Origin: Tatumella saanichensis | Lineage (GTDB): Bacteria; Pseudomonadota; Gammaproteobacteria; Enterobacterales; Enterobacteriaceae | DNA: 64,000 nt | Reading direction: 5' to 3' | Assembly: GCF_000439375.1 (NCBI RefSeq) | Contig: NZ_ATMI01000054.1 | Span: 1-64,000, forward strand | Shown here: one piece after another, positions 58,148-64,000 of the stretch | How the letters are laid out: every line of letters begins with the position of its first letter | Numbering within the stretch: the stretch's first letter is position 1 | The notes under the pieces: generated by a model | Told to the model about the DNA's origin: nothing | Seen by the model: the letters and a program-made list of their open reading frames with translations, nothing else | The model's database searches: none | Position numbers and translations under genes: made by a program

Positions 58148-58197
58148 GGCGGTTTTCGGACAGTGGATTATGTTTATTTAGCTGGCCGAAAACCGCC
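58148..58197. promoter_or_regulatory. Long perfect inverted repeat between ogt and the Ada-AlkA gene
   Basis: Twelve-base perfect arms GGCGGTTTTCGG (58148-58159) and CCGAAAACCGCC (58186-58197) are separated by 26 AT-rich bases. It lies in the divergent promoter region and could be a two-site operator or, if transcribed, a stem-loop. Confidence 0.6.
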
Positions 58198-58248
58198 GGT
58201 CATCCTGACACAAAACGGGCAAGCTTGGGCAAACACAGGGAGTTAACC

Positions 58249-59706
58249 ATGACTGATGATGAGAGTGCCTGGCAGGCACTGATTAGCCGCGATGCCCGCT
58301 TTGACGGATTGTTCTATGCGGGGGTACTTTCCACCGGGATCTATTGTCGCCCAGTCTGTCCGGCGCGAAAACCACTACGTGCGAACTGTCGCTTTTTCCA
58401 ATATGCGGCTCAGGCTGAGCAGGCTGGTTTTCGTCCCTGTCTGAGATGCCGCCCTGAACTGGCTCCCGGCAATGCACCGGTCGATCAGGCCGCGATACTC
58501 TGTCAGCAACTGACTGATATAATGGAAGCGAGCTTGGCAGATAAAGATTTCCGCCTCAGCCATCTGGCCGAGCGAGTCGGTCTCAGCGAACGTCAGTTGC
58601 GGCGCATTACTCAGCAGCAACTTGGCACCACGCCTATCGAACTGTGGAAAAGCTTACGGCTGAAAATCGCCCGTCAGTTGCTGTGTGAAACGACGTTGCC
58701 AGTAACTACCATTGCATTCACCAGCGGCTTTGGCAGCCTACGGCAGTTTAATGCTGTATTTGCAGAACGCTACCCTCTTAGCCCACGGGCCTACCGCAAC
58801 GATCACCGTCTCGGCGAAGCGGTGCATGATCACCAAAGCCTGACTTTGCAGGTCGCCTACCGCCCTCCGTTTGACTGGCCGACACTGCTTGGGTTTCTCG
58901 AAAAAAGGCGCATCAGCGAGGTGGAATCCATCAACGATGATCACTATCTGCGAACTCTGGCTGTGGACGGTCATCAGGGCTGGATCCGCGTCGGTTGTCG
59001 ACCACAGCGCCACTGCCTCATGGTAGAAGTCAGCAATTCGTTAGTGACTGTGCTTCCGGCAGTATTACAGAAAGTCCGTCAACTCTTTGATACTGGTGCC
59101 AATCCAGAAGTCATTAACGCTTATTTAGGGAGTGACCCGCTTCTGGGACCCGTGTTGGCAGAGTATCCCGGTATTCGGGTTCCGGGCTGCTGTGATCCTT
59201 TTGAGCTGGCGCTGCGGGCAATTCTTGGCCAGCAGGTAACAGTCGCAGCGGCCACTACACTGAGCGGACGTTTAGCCCATCGTTTCGGCAAACCCATCAC
59301 CACCCCTTTTACTGAATTATGCCGTCTGCCACCAACGGCGGAGGATTTTCGTGAGGCTTGCGAAGAGGATTTTCAGGGTCTCGGCATTGTTCGACAACGG
59401 ATCACGGCGATATTGGCTCTGGCAACCGCTGAACGCGAAGGTTTTTTTAAACGCTTACAGTTTCAAACAGCGGAACTGCAGTTTACTGCTCTGACCGCCC
59501 TACCGGGGATTGGGCCTTGGACGGCACGCTATATTGCAATGCGCGCTTTTAACCAGACGGACGCTTTTCCCAAAGAAGATATTGCGTTGCGCAATGCGCT
59601 GGGGGGACTCAGTCCCCGGCAGTGCGAGGCCTATTCACAGCGTTGGAGCCCGTGGCGCAGTTATGCAGTAATGCTGTTATGGCAGAAAATGGCACAGCAG
59701 GTCTGA
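58249..59706 (+). CDS. Ada-type regulator fused to AlkA 3-methyladenine DNA glycosylase
   Basis: A 485-residue fusion of an alkylation sensor and a repair enzyme. Residues 1-75 hold the Ada zinc domain with Cys33, Cys37, Cys64 and Cys67 (YCRPVC and CLRCRPE); methyl transfer to one such Cys activates Ada. Residues about 85-190 are an AraC-type helix-turn-helix domain. The rest is AlkA: N-terminal domain, then the HhH-GPD fold with LPGIGPWTARYIAMRA and the catalytic Asp in PKEDIAL. The O6-methylguanine transferase domain of Ada is missing and is supplied by the divergent ogt. I start at the ATG with AGGGAG six bases upstream. Confidence 0.92.
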   Translation: MTDDESAWQALISRDARFDGLFYAGVLSTGIYCRPVCPARKPLRANCRFFQYAAQAEQAGFRPCLRCRPELAPGNAPVDQAAILCQQLTDIMEASLADKDFRLSHLAERVGLSERQLRRITQQQLGTTPIELWKSLRLKIARQLLCETTLPVTTIAFTSGFGSLRQFNAVFAERYPLSPRAYRNDHRLGEAVHDHQSLTLQVAYRPPFDWPTLLGFLEKRRISEVESINDDHYLRTLAVDGHQGWIRVGCRPQRHCLMVEVSNSLVTVLPAVLQKVRQLFDTGANPEVINAYLGSDPLLGPVLAEYPGIRVPGCCDPFELALRAILGQQVTVAAATTLSGRLAHRFGKPITTPFTELCRLPPTAEDFREACEEDFQGLGIVRQRITAILALATAEREGFFKRLQFQTAELQFTALTALPGIGPWTARYIAMRAFNQTDAFPKEDIALRNALGGLSPRQCEAYSQRWSPWRSYAVMLLWQKMAQQV

Positions 59707-59781
59707 TAGAAGGGAGACTATTGACCTCCACTGACTGAGTGTCAGAACATCAGCAATATCGAGACCTAGTGCTGCACGTCG

Positions 59782-60390
59782 TTATCGTCGTGCCCCCTCC
59801 CATAATGTCATTATCTGTTTAATGCCCTGTAGGGTTTCTATCAGAGGGACACCATCGCGGGCCAGCGTTGAAATACCCAGCAGAAAACTGTCAAAGCTCA
59901 CCGCCAGGGCCTGCGTCTGGTCACTGTTGACGAGCTCGCCGCAATCAATCCCTCGCTGAATACAGTGTCGAATCCCCTGTCGGGTGTGCCGTCTTGAGTT
60001 CTCCAGCGGTTTCAGCAGCAGACGGCTCTCCTCTGTACTGCAGGACATTGCACTAAGTGCTACCATACATCCGCGCGGGTGCCCCGATTCATACTGCATA
60101 GATGCAGATTGCGTTAAGGTCGTTTCCAGTGCTTGTCGGGGTGCCAAGCGGTTATCCCACAGGGGGGCTGTCACTTGGGCATGAGTATTGAGATAACATT
60201 GCACTGCCTCATTGAACAGTGCCGCTTTAGAGCCAAAGGCGGCGTAAAAACTGGGGGCAGTGATCCCTTTGCCAATGGCGGCTTTCAACTGAGTCAGTGA
60301 AGTGGCTTCATAGCCCTGTTCCCAGAACAGATGCATTGCTTGGACTACGGCTTTATCCCTATCAAACTGCCTTGGTCTACCTGTTTTCAT
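59782..60390 (-). CDS. TetR-family transcriptional regulator
   Basis: Repressor of 202 residues with an N-terminal helix-turn-helix (GYEATSLTQLKAAIGKGITAP, described as near residues 28-48, then SFYAAFGSKAALFNEAV) and an all-helical ligand-binding C-terminus. The signature GRPRQFDRDKAVVQAM is of the AcrR/YxaF-like type. I chose the ATG at 60390 because AAGGGGGAAAG precedes it. It is divergent from an MFS gene, the usual layout for a regulator of efflux. The ligand is unknown. Confidence 0.88.
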   Translation of the reverse strand: MKTGRPRQFDRDKAVVQAMHLFWEQGYEATSLTQLKAAIGKGITAPSFYAAFGSKAALFNEAVQCYLNTHAQVTAPLWDNRLAPRQALETTLTQSASMQYESGHPRGCMVALSAMSCSTEESRLLLKPLENSRRHTRQGIRHCIQRGIDCGELVNSDQTQALAVSFDSFLLGISTLARDGVPLIETLQGIKQIMTLWEGARR

Positions 60391-60460
60391 CGTCTTTCCC
60401 CCTTTCAAATATACTAATTGATATAAAACTTATTGACAACAACCCTTCCTCCGGGAAGTA

Positions 60461-60480
60461 TATGTACCGGTCGATACATA
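60461..60480. promoter_or_regulatory. Candidate TetR-type operator
   Basis: TATGTACCGGTCGATACATA has perfect TATGTA/TACATA outer arms and an almost symmetric centre. It lies between the divergent TetR and MFS genes, 22 bases beyond a TTGACA (60433-60438), so binding would cover the MFS promoter. Confidence 0.65.
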
Positions 60481-60547
60481 TTAAGTTTATCCTACGCCTG
60501 ACTTTGACATCAACTGTGTCACGTAAAACGCCGGAGAATGAGACGTC

Positions 60548-61735
60548 ATGAAACAAAATCCATACCCAGATCGGGCAAGCAGCCTCCCCGTTTTAGCATT
60601 ACTGGCCCTCGCAATGACCGGTTTTATCTGTATTCTGACTGAAACCCTGCCTGCCGGACTTTTGCCGGAGATAAGCGCCGGACTGTCTATCTCCCCCTCA
60701 ATTGCAGGGCAGTTAGTCACCGCCTATGCCGCGGGTTCACTGCTTACCGCGATCCCCCTTACCCTGCTCACCCGCAGTTGGCCCAGACGGCGGGTCTTAC
60801 TCAGTACTGTCATTGGCTTTTTACTGTTTAATAGCCTGACGGCCATATCCACATCACCCGTCGTTATCCTGAACGCTCGCTTTCTGGCGGGGGCCGCGGC
60901 AGGCCTGGCATGGAGCCTGATTGCCGGCTATGCACGACGAATGGTGGTCGCCCCTCTTCAAGGGCGAGCACTGACACTGGCGATGACCGGTACCCCGGTA
61001 GCCCTTTCTCTAGGGGTCCCCGCCGGCACTTGGCTAGGCGAATTTATAGGCTGGCGTCTGAGCTTTGCAGTGATGTCCGGGCTGTGTGTGCTGCTGATTG
61101 CTTGGATCCTGTTGGCCGTCCCTGATTATCCAGGCCAGGCCCGCTCGCACACTAAGCCCTCGAGTCCGGTACTCTCACTTCCTGGCATTCGCCCCGTACT
61201 AGGCGTAGTCCTGAGTTGGATGCTGGCCCACAATATTCTGTATACCTATATCGCGCCGTTTATCGCCCAAGCCGGACTTGCAGACGAGGTCGGTAAAATC
61301 TTGTTAGAGTTTGGTGTAGCAGCGATTGCGGGGATTTTCATCACCGGCAAAGTTGTCGATACCCACCTGCGTCATGCGGTGCTGGTTTCCCTAGCGATGT
61401 TTGCGTTGATGTCAGCATCCTTCGCTGTGGCTGCCGTATCCCCGTGGATCATCTACTTGGGAGTACTGATCTGGGGACTGACGTTCGGCGGTGCAGCAAC
61501 CTTATTGCAGACTGCACTGGCAGATTCAGCCGGTGAACAGGCAGATATTGCACTTTCTCTTAACGTGGTGACATGGAACTGTGCAATTGCTCTAGGTGGC
61601 CTGAGCGGCGGCTTACTGCTGAAACACGCTGGTGCAGGATCTTTTCCTTGGGTCATGTTGGTACTGTTAGGGATAGCCTTACTGATTGCGTTCAAAGCCC
61701 GCAAAGCTGGCTTTACGGTGGGGAAACGCCTTTAG
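60548..61735 (+). CDS. MFS transporter, DHA1-type efflux family
   Basis: A 395-residue, twelve-helix major facilitator. It has the DHA1 features: TETLPAGLLPEIS in helix 1, LTRSWPRRRVLLSTV after helix 2 (motif A region), and GYARRMV before GTPVALSLGVPAGTWLGE in helix 5 (motif C). It resembles YdhP/AraJ-like exporters, but the substrate is not evident. It is divergent from a TetR regulator that probably controls it. GGAGAATGAGAC precedes the ATG. Confidence 0.88.
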   Translation: MKQNPYPDRASSLPVLALLALAMTGFICILTETLPAGLLPEISAGLSISPSIAGQLVTAYAAGSLLTAIPLTLLTRSWPRRRVLLSTVIGFLLFNSLTAISTSPVVILNARFLAGAAAGLAWSLIAGYARRMVVAPLQGRALTLAMTGTPVALSLGVPAGTWLGEFIGWRLSFAVMSGLCVLLIAWILLAVPDYPGQARSHTKPSSPVLSLPGIRPVLGVVLSWMLAHNILYTYIAPFIAQAGLADEVGKILLEFGVAAIAGIFITGKVVDTHLRHAVLVSLAMFALMSASFAVAAVSPWIIYLGVLIWGLTFGGAATLLQTALADSAGEQADIALSLNVVTWNCAIALGGLSGGLLLKHAGAGSFPWVMLVLLGIALLIAFKARKAGFTVGKRL

Positions 61736-61816
61736 CTAATCGGCCTAAGAGAAAGTACTACTTCTCCTTTCACTCCGTCATCCAGAGAAAGCCGTGATCC
61801 CCCTAAACATAGAGCA

Positions 61817-61842
61817 AAAAGCACCCATAAGGTGCTTTTTCC
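61817..61842. terminator. Outermost hairpin terminator of the repeat array
   Basis: AAAAAGCACC / GGTGCTTTTT with a CATAA loop is the last copy of the terminator that recurs every 167 bases through the array. It is symmetric, so it may also end the MFS transcript. Confidence 0.8.
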
Positions 61843-61850
61843 TAAATTGG

Positions 61851-62685
61851 TGGGTCGTGCAGGATGACTCGCTACGCTCGCCCTGCGGGTCGTTGCCGGA
61901 GGCAACGTTGTCTCACTGCGTGAGACCCAAACCTGCTGCAGGTTCTCATCCAACACGATTTATCGACGGTGCACAGAAACGAAAAAAGCACCCATAAGGT
62001 GCTCTTTTCTGAATTGGTGGGTCGTGCAGGATGACTCGCTGCGCTCGCCCTGCGGGTCGTTGCCGGAGGCAACGTTGTCTCACTGCGTGAGACCCAAACC
62101 TGCTGCAGGTTCTCATCCAACACGATTTATCGACGGTGCACAGAAACGAAAAAAGCACCCATAAGGTGCTTTTTTCTGAATTGGTGGGTCGTGCAGGATG
62201 ACTCGCTGCGCTCGCCCTACGGGTCGTTGCCGGAGGCAACGTTGTCTCACTGCGTGAGACCCAAACCTGCTGCAGGTTCTCATCCAACACGATTTATCGA
62301 CGGTGCACAGAAACGAAAAAAGCACCGATAAGGTGCTTTTTTCTGAATTGGTGGGTCGTGCAGGATGACTCGCTGCGCTCGCCCTACGGGTCGTTGCCGG
62401 AGGCAACGTTGTCTCACTGCGTGAGACCCAAACCTGCTGCAGGTTCTCATCCAACACGATTTATCGACGGTGCACAGAAACGAAAAAAGCACCGATAAGG
62501 TGCTCTTTTCTGAATTGGTGGGTCGTGCAGGATGACTCGCTACGCTCGCCCTACGGGTCGTTGCCGGAGGCAACGTTGTCTCACTGCGTGAGACCCAAAC
62601 CTGCTGCAGGTTCTCATCCAACACGATTTATCGACGGTGCACAGAAACGAAAAAAGCACCCATAAGGTGCTTTTTTCTGAATTGG
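61851..62685 (-). repeat. Five 167-bp tandem repeats carrying the tRNA-Lys 3' end
   Basis: Units start at 61851, 62018, 62185, 62352 and 62519, exactly 167 bases apart, and the series runs into the first tRNA-Lys gene at 62686. Each unit begins (plus strand) with TGGGTCGTGCAGGAT, the complement of the last 15 bases of tRNA-Lys before its CCA. Each holds perfect hairpins GTTGCC/GGCAAC, GTCTCAC/GTGAGAC and AACCTG/CAGGTT, and a GCACC/GGTGC terminator. Copies differ at only a few loop or single positions. On the minus strand this is the trailer of the tRNA transcript. The layout equals that of the 178-bp repeats after E. coli tyrT, the source of rtT RNA. Confidence 0.92.
62650..62676 (-). terminator. 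First terminator downstream of the tRNA-Lys genes
   Basis: AAAAAAGCACC / GGTGCTTTTTT with a five-base loop, seven bases beyond the last tRNA. Same hairpin recurs in each repeat unit. Confidence 0.85.
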
Positions 62686-62758
62686 TGGGTCGTGCAGGAT
62701 TCGAACCTGCGACCAATTGATTAAAAGTCAACTGCTCTACCAACTGAGCTAACGACCC
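62683..62758 (-). tRNA. tRNA-Lys (TTT anticodon), copy 4 in transcript order
   Basis: 76-base gene including encoded CCA. The minus strand starts GGGTCGTTAGCTCAGTTGG, has the anticodon loop CTTTTAA and the T arm GGTTCGAATCC. All four copies in this window are identical. Confidence 0.97.
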
Positions 62759-62792
62759 CTTGCGGGACAGTCTGCGATACATTCATCAGGAA

Positions 62793-62868
62793 TGGTGGGT
62801 CGTGCAGGATTCGAACCTGCGACCAATTGATTAAAAGTCAACTGCTCTACCAACTGAGCTAACGACCC
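62793..62868 (-). tRNA. tRNA-Lys (TTT anticodon), copy 3
   Basis: Identical 76-base tRNA-Lys with encoded CCA, 34 bases upstream of the previous copy. Linker begins CCTTGCGGGACAG, similar to that of the next copy. Confidence 0.97.
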
Positions 62869-62907
62869 CTCGCGGGACGTTTTGTCTTTGAGCACTCATC
62901 TATTGAG

Positions 62908-62983
62908 TGGTGGGTCGTGCAGGATTCGAACCTGCGACCAATTGATTAAAAGTCAACTGCTCTACCAACTGAGCTAACGACCC
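62908..62983 (-). tRNA. tRNA-Lys (TTT anticodon), copy 2
   Basis: Identical 76-base tRNA-Lys with encoded CCA. Separated by 39 bases from copy 3. Confidence 0.97.
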
Positions 62984-63029
62984 ATCAAGACAAAACCTTA
63001 AAAGAGAATAACTCACCACTTACTTGAAA

Positions 63030-63105
63030 TGGTGGGTCGTGCAGGATTCGAACCTGCGACCAATTGATTAAAAGTCAACTGCTCTACCAACTGAGCTAAC
63101 GACCC
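63030..63105 (-). tRNA. tRNA-Lys (TTT anticodon), copy 1 (promoter-proximal)
   Basis: Identical 76-base tRNA-Lys with encoded CCA. It is the first gene after a stable-RNA type promoter and lies downstream of cpoB, the position of lysT in E. coli. Confidence 0.97.
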
Positions 63106-63156
63106 TCTTTTAATGCCACCGGTAGTTGTCTGCATATCTCCCGGCAACGGCGGCAT

Positions 63157-63184
63157 ATATTACTGATTTAGCTGGGTAGCGCAA
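63157..63184 (-). promoter_or_regulatory. Promoter of the tRNA-Lys operon
   Basis: On the minus strand: TTGCGC (-35, 63184-63179), 16-base spacer, TAATAT (-10, 63162-63157), then a GC-rich discriminator GCCGCCG typical of stringently controlled stable-RNA promoters. An A/T-rich tract upstream of -35 resembles an UP element. Confidence 0.75.
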
Positions 63185-63270
63185 CTCTTATTTAAAAAAA
63201 ACTGTCCGGTTGCCTACCTTTCATCCGTTAAGACCAGAAATCACGCGATCCCTGGTCACAACCAGACAAA

Positions 63271-64000
63271 TCAGCCACCTGCCAGTCGTTTTTGCGCTGC
63301 TTTGGCCGACGCAGTACCAGGGTAAAGTTTAATGACCTGCTGGAACACGGCTTTCGCTTTATCGGTATCTTTTTTATCCTGCATCACCACACCCACTTTA
63401 AACAGGGCTTCTGGAGCTTTAGGTGATTTCGGATAACTTTTCACCACGGTCGCAAAATAATAGGCTGAATCATCCAACTGACCTTTGTTGTAATACAGCT
63501 GTCCCAGCCAGTAATTGGCGTTAGGCTGATAGGTCGAGTCTGGGTATTTCTTCACCCATGCCTGCAGGGCAGCAATCCCTTTATCATACTGTTTTTGCTT
63601 CAGTATCAGGTCAACTGCGGCATTGTAGTCGCTGTTAGCGTCCCCAGACTGGGTCGCAGGCGCAGCACTGTCTGCGGCGGTAGCAGTACCGTCAGTGCCA
63701 GCAGCAGGAGCGGTTGTCGCCGCACTGTTGCCGTTGTTATTACTGCTTAGGGTATCAATCTGCTGATACAGCTGTTTCTGGCGTTCAACCACCTGGTTCA
63801 GCTGATAGCTGTTTTCCTGGATCTGACCACGCAGAGAATCAATGTCATTCTGAGTATCACTCAGTTGCTGCTGTAACTGCTGAAGGAGTTGTGACTGAGC
63901 ATTAGAAATACGCTCAAGGGAAGTGACCCGATCTTCAATCGAGCCAGAGCCAACGCTACTGATTGACGCCTGGGCATGAGCGGCCGGAATGGCCGCTACA
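63271..64000 (-). CDS. cpoB: Cell division coordinator CpoB (YbgF), 5' part outside the window
   Basis: Periplasmic Tol-Pal associated protein that coordinates outer-membrane constriction with PBP1B synthesis. The frame is open to the window edge, where the end of the signal peptide is visible (AAHAQASISSVGSGSIEDRV). Then come the N-terminal trimerising coiled coil (LERISNAQSQLLQQLQQQL, ENSYQLNQVVERQKQ), an Ala/Thr-rich linker, and C-terminal TPR repeats (PNANYWLGQLYYNKGQ, YPKSPKAPEALFKVG, YPGTASAKAAQKRL). About 15-20 residues are missing. It lies directly upstream of the tRNA-Lys array as in E. coli. Confidence 0.95.
   Translation of the reverse strand, partial: VAAIPAAHAQASISSVGSGSIEDRVTSLERISNAQSQLLQQLQQQLSDTQNDIDSLRGQIQENSYQLNQVVERQKQLYQQIDTLSSNNNGNSAATTAPAAGTDGTATAADSAAPATQSGDANSDYNAAVDLILKQKQYDKGIAALQAWVKKYPDSTYQPNANYWLGQLYYNKGQLDDSAYYFATVVKSYPKSPKAPEALFKVGVVMQDKKDTDKAKAVFQQVIKLYPGTASAKAAQKRLAGG

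Noticed and set aside
58148-58197. Insertion element ends or CRISPR-like repeat
   Set aside because: Only one pair of arms, no transposase and no repeated spacers; better explained as a promoter element.
61872-62624. Several nearly identical 114-codon minus-strand frames as a repeated protein family
   Set aside because: They arise from reading the 167-base repeat, which is not a multiple of three, so the phase changes from unit to unit. They start at GTG without a ribosome site. Kept only as a low-interest comparison with tpr.
62540-62782. 80-codon frame with the sequence AQLVEQLTFNQLVAGSNPA
   Set aside because: This is the usual spurious translation of a tRNA gene read through its D and T arms, followed by repeat sequence; no ribosome site.

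Overview
The window is a gene-dense, conventional enterobacterial chromosome segment. Nearly every gene has a clear Escherichia coli orthologue: dacC, rimO, moeAB, mntR, dps, dinG, moaABCDE, uvrB, modE, galTKM, gpmA, aroG, pnuC, cpoB. The gene complement points to Enterobacterales and probably Erwiniaceae, because of a three-subunit membrane gluconate-type dehydrogenase, an isopentenyl-diphosphate isomerase gene and an extra H-NS paralogue. The genus (Tatumella/Pantoea-like) is a guess. There is no phage, plasmid, insertion sequence or CRISPR array.

Layout. 1-7.7 kb: ybjG, dacC, rimO, moeA-moeB and ybiT. 7.8-9.8 kb: an H-NS-family gene, mntR, a palindromic MntR-type operator and an unusually long mntS. 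9.9-13.7 kb: a periplasm-facing FAD/cytochrome c dehydrogenase operon. 13.8-20.6 kb: ompX, rhtA, dps, rlmF, and dinG-ybiB behind a LexA box. 20.7-34 kb: a block that in E. coli lies elsewhere on the chromosome (mlrA, yohO, bglX, pbpG, yohD, dusC), here mixed with idi, a DUF2236 gene, a large MscS-type channel, ldtB and an MFS transporter. 33.6-41.7 kb: rhlE, ybhQ, ybhL, and the molybdopterin operon moaABCDE, which ends in a coupled DUF1615 lipoprotein and is preceded by a probable Moco riboswitch, then ybhK. 41.7-47.5 kb: uvrB with a LexA box, an 858-base gap with DnaA-box-like sites, an orphan UrtE-like ATPase, pgl, ybhA and acrZ. 47.7-57.5 kb: modE-modF, a gal operon without galE but with an intact GalR-type operator, gpmA, aroG, zitB and pnuC. 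57.6-61.7 kb: a small accessory block with divergent DNA-alkylation repair genes (ogt and an Ada-AlkA fusion) and a divergent TetR/MFS pair. 61.8-64 kb: four identical tRNA-Lys genes, a 5 x 167 bp tandem repeat downstream of them, and the start-proximal part of cpoB.

Themes. Molybdenum cofactor synthesis is well represented (moeAB, moaABCDE, modE, modF), but modABC is missing from its usual place. Several other expected neighbours are missing locally: galE, nadA, the bio operon, and the tRNA-Val genes of the lysT array. The most unusual structure is the tandem array after the tRNA-Lys genes. Each unit carries the last bases of the tRNA, several perfect hairpins and a terminator, in the same arrangement as the tyrT repeats of E. 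coli. Other points worth following are the lytic-transglycosylase-like motifs in the DUF1615 lipoprotein, the Cys/His-rich extension of MntS, the orphan UrtE with a non-canonical ABC signature, and a long perfect inverted repeat between ogt and the Ada-AlkA gene.
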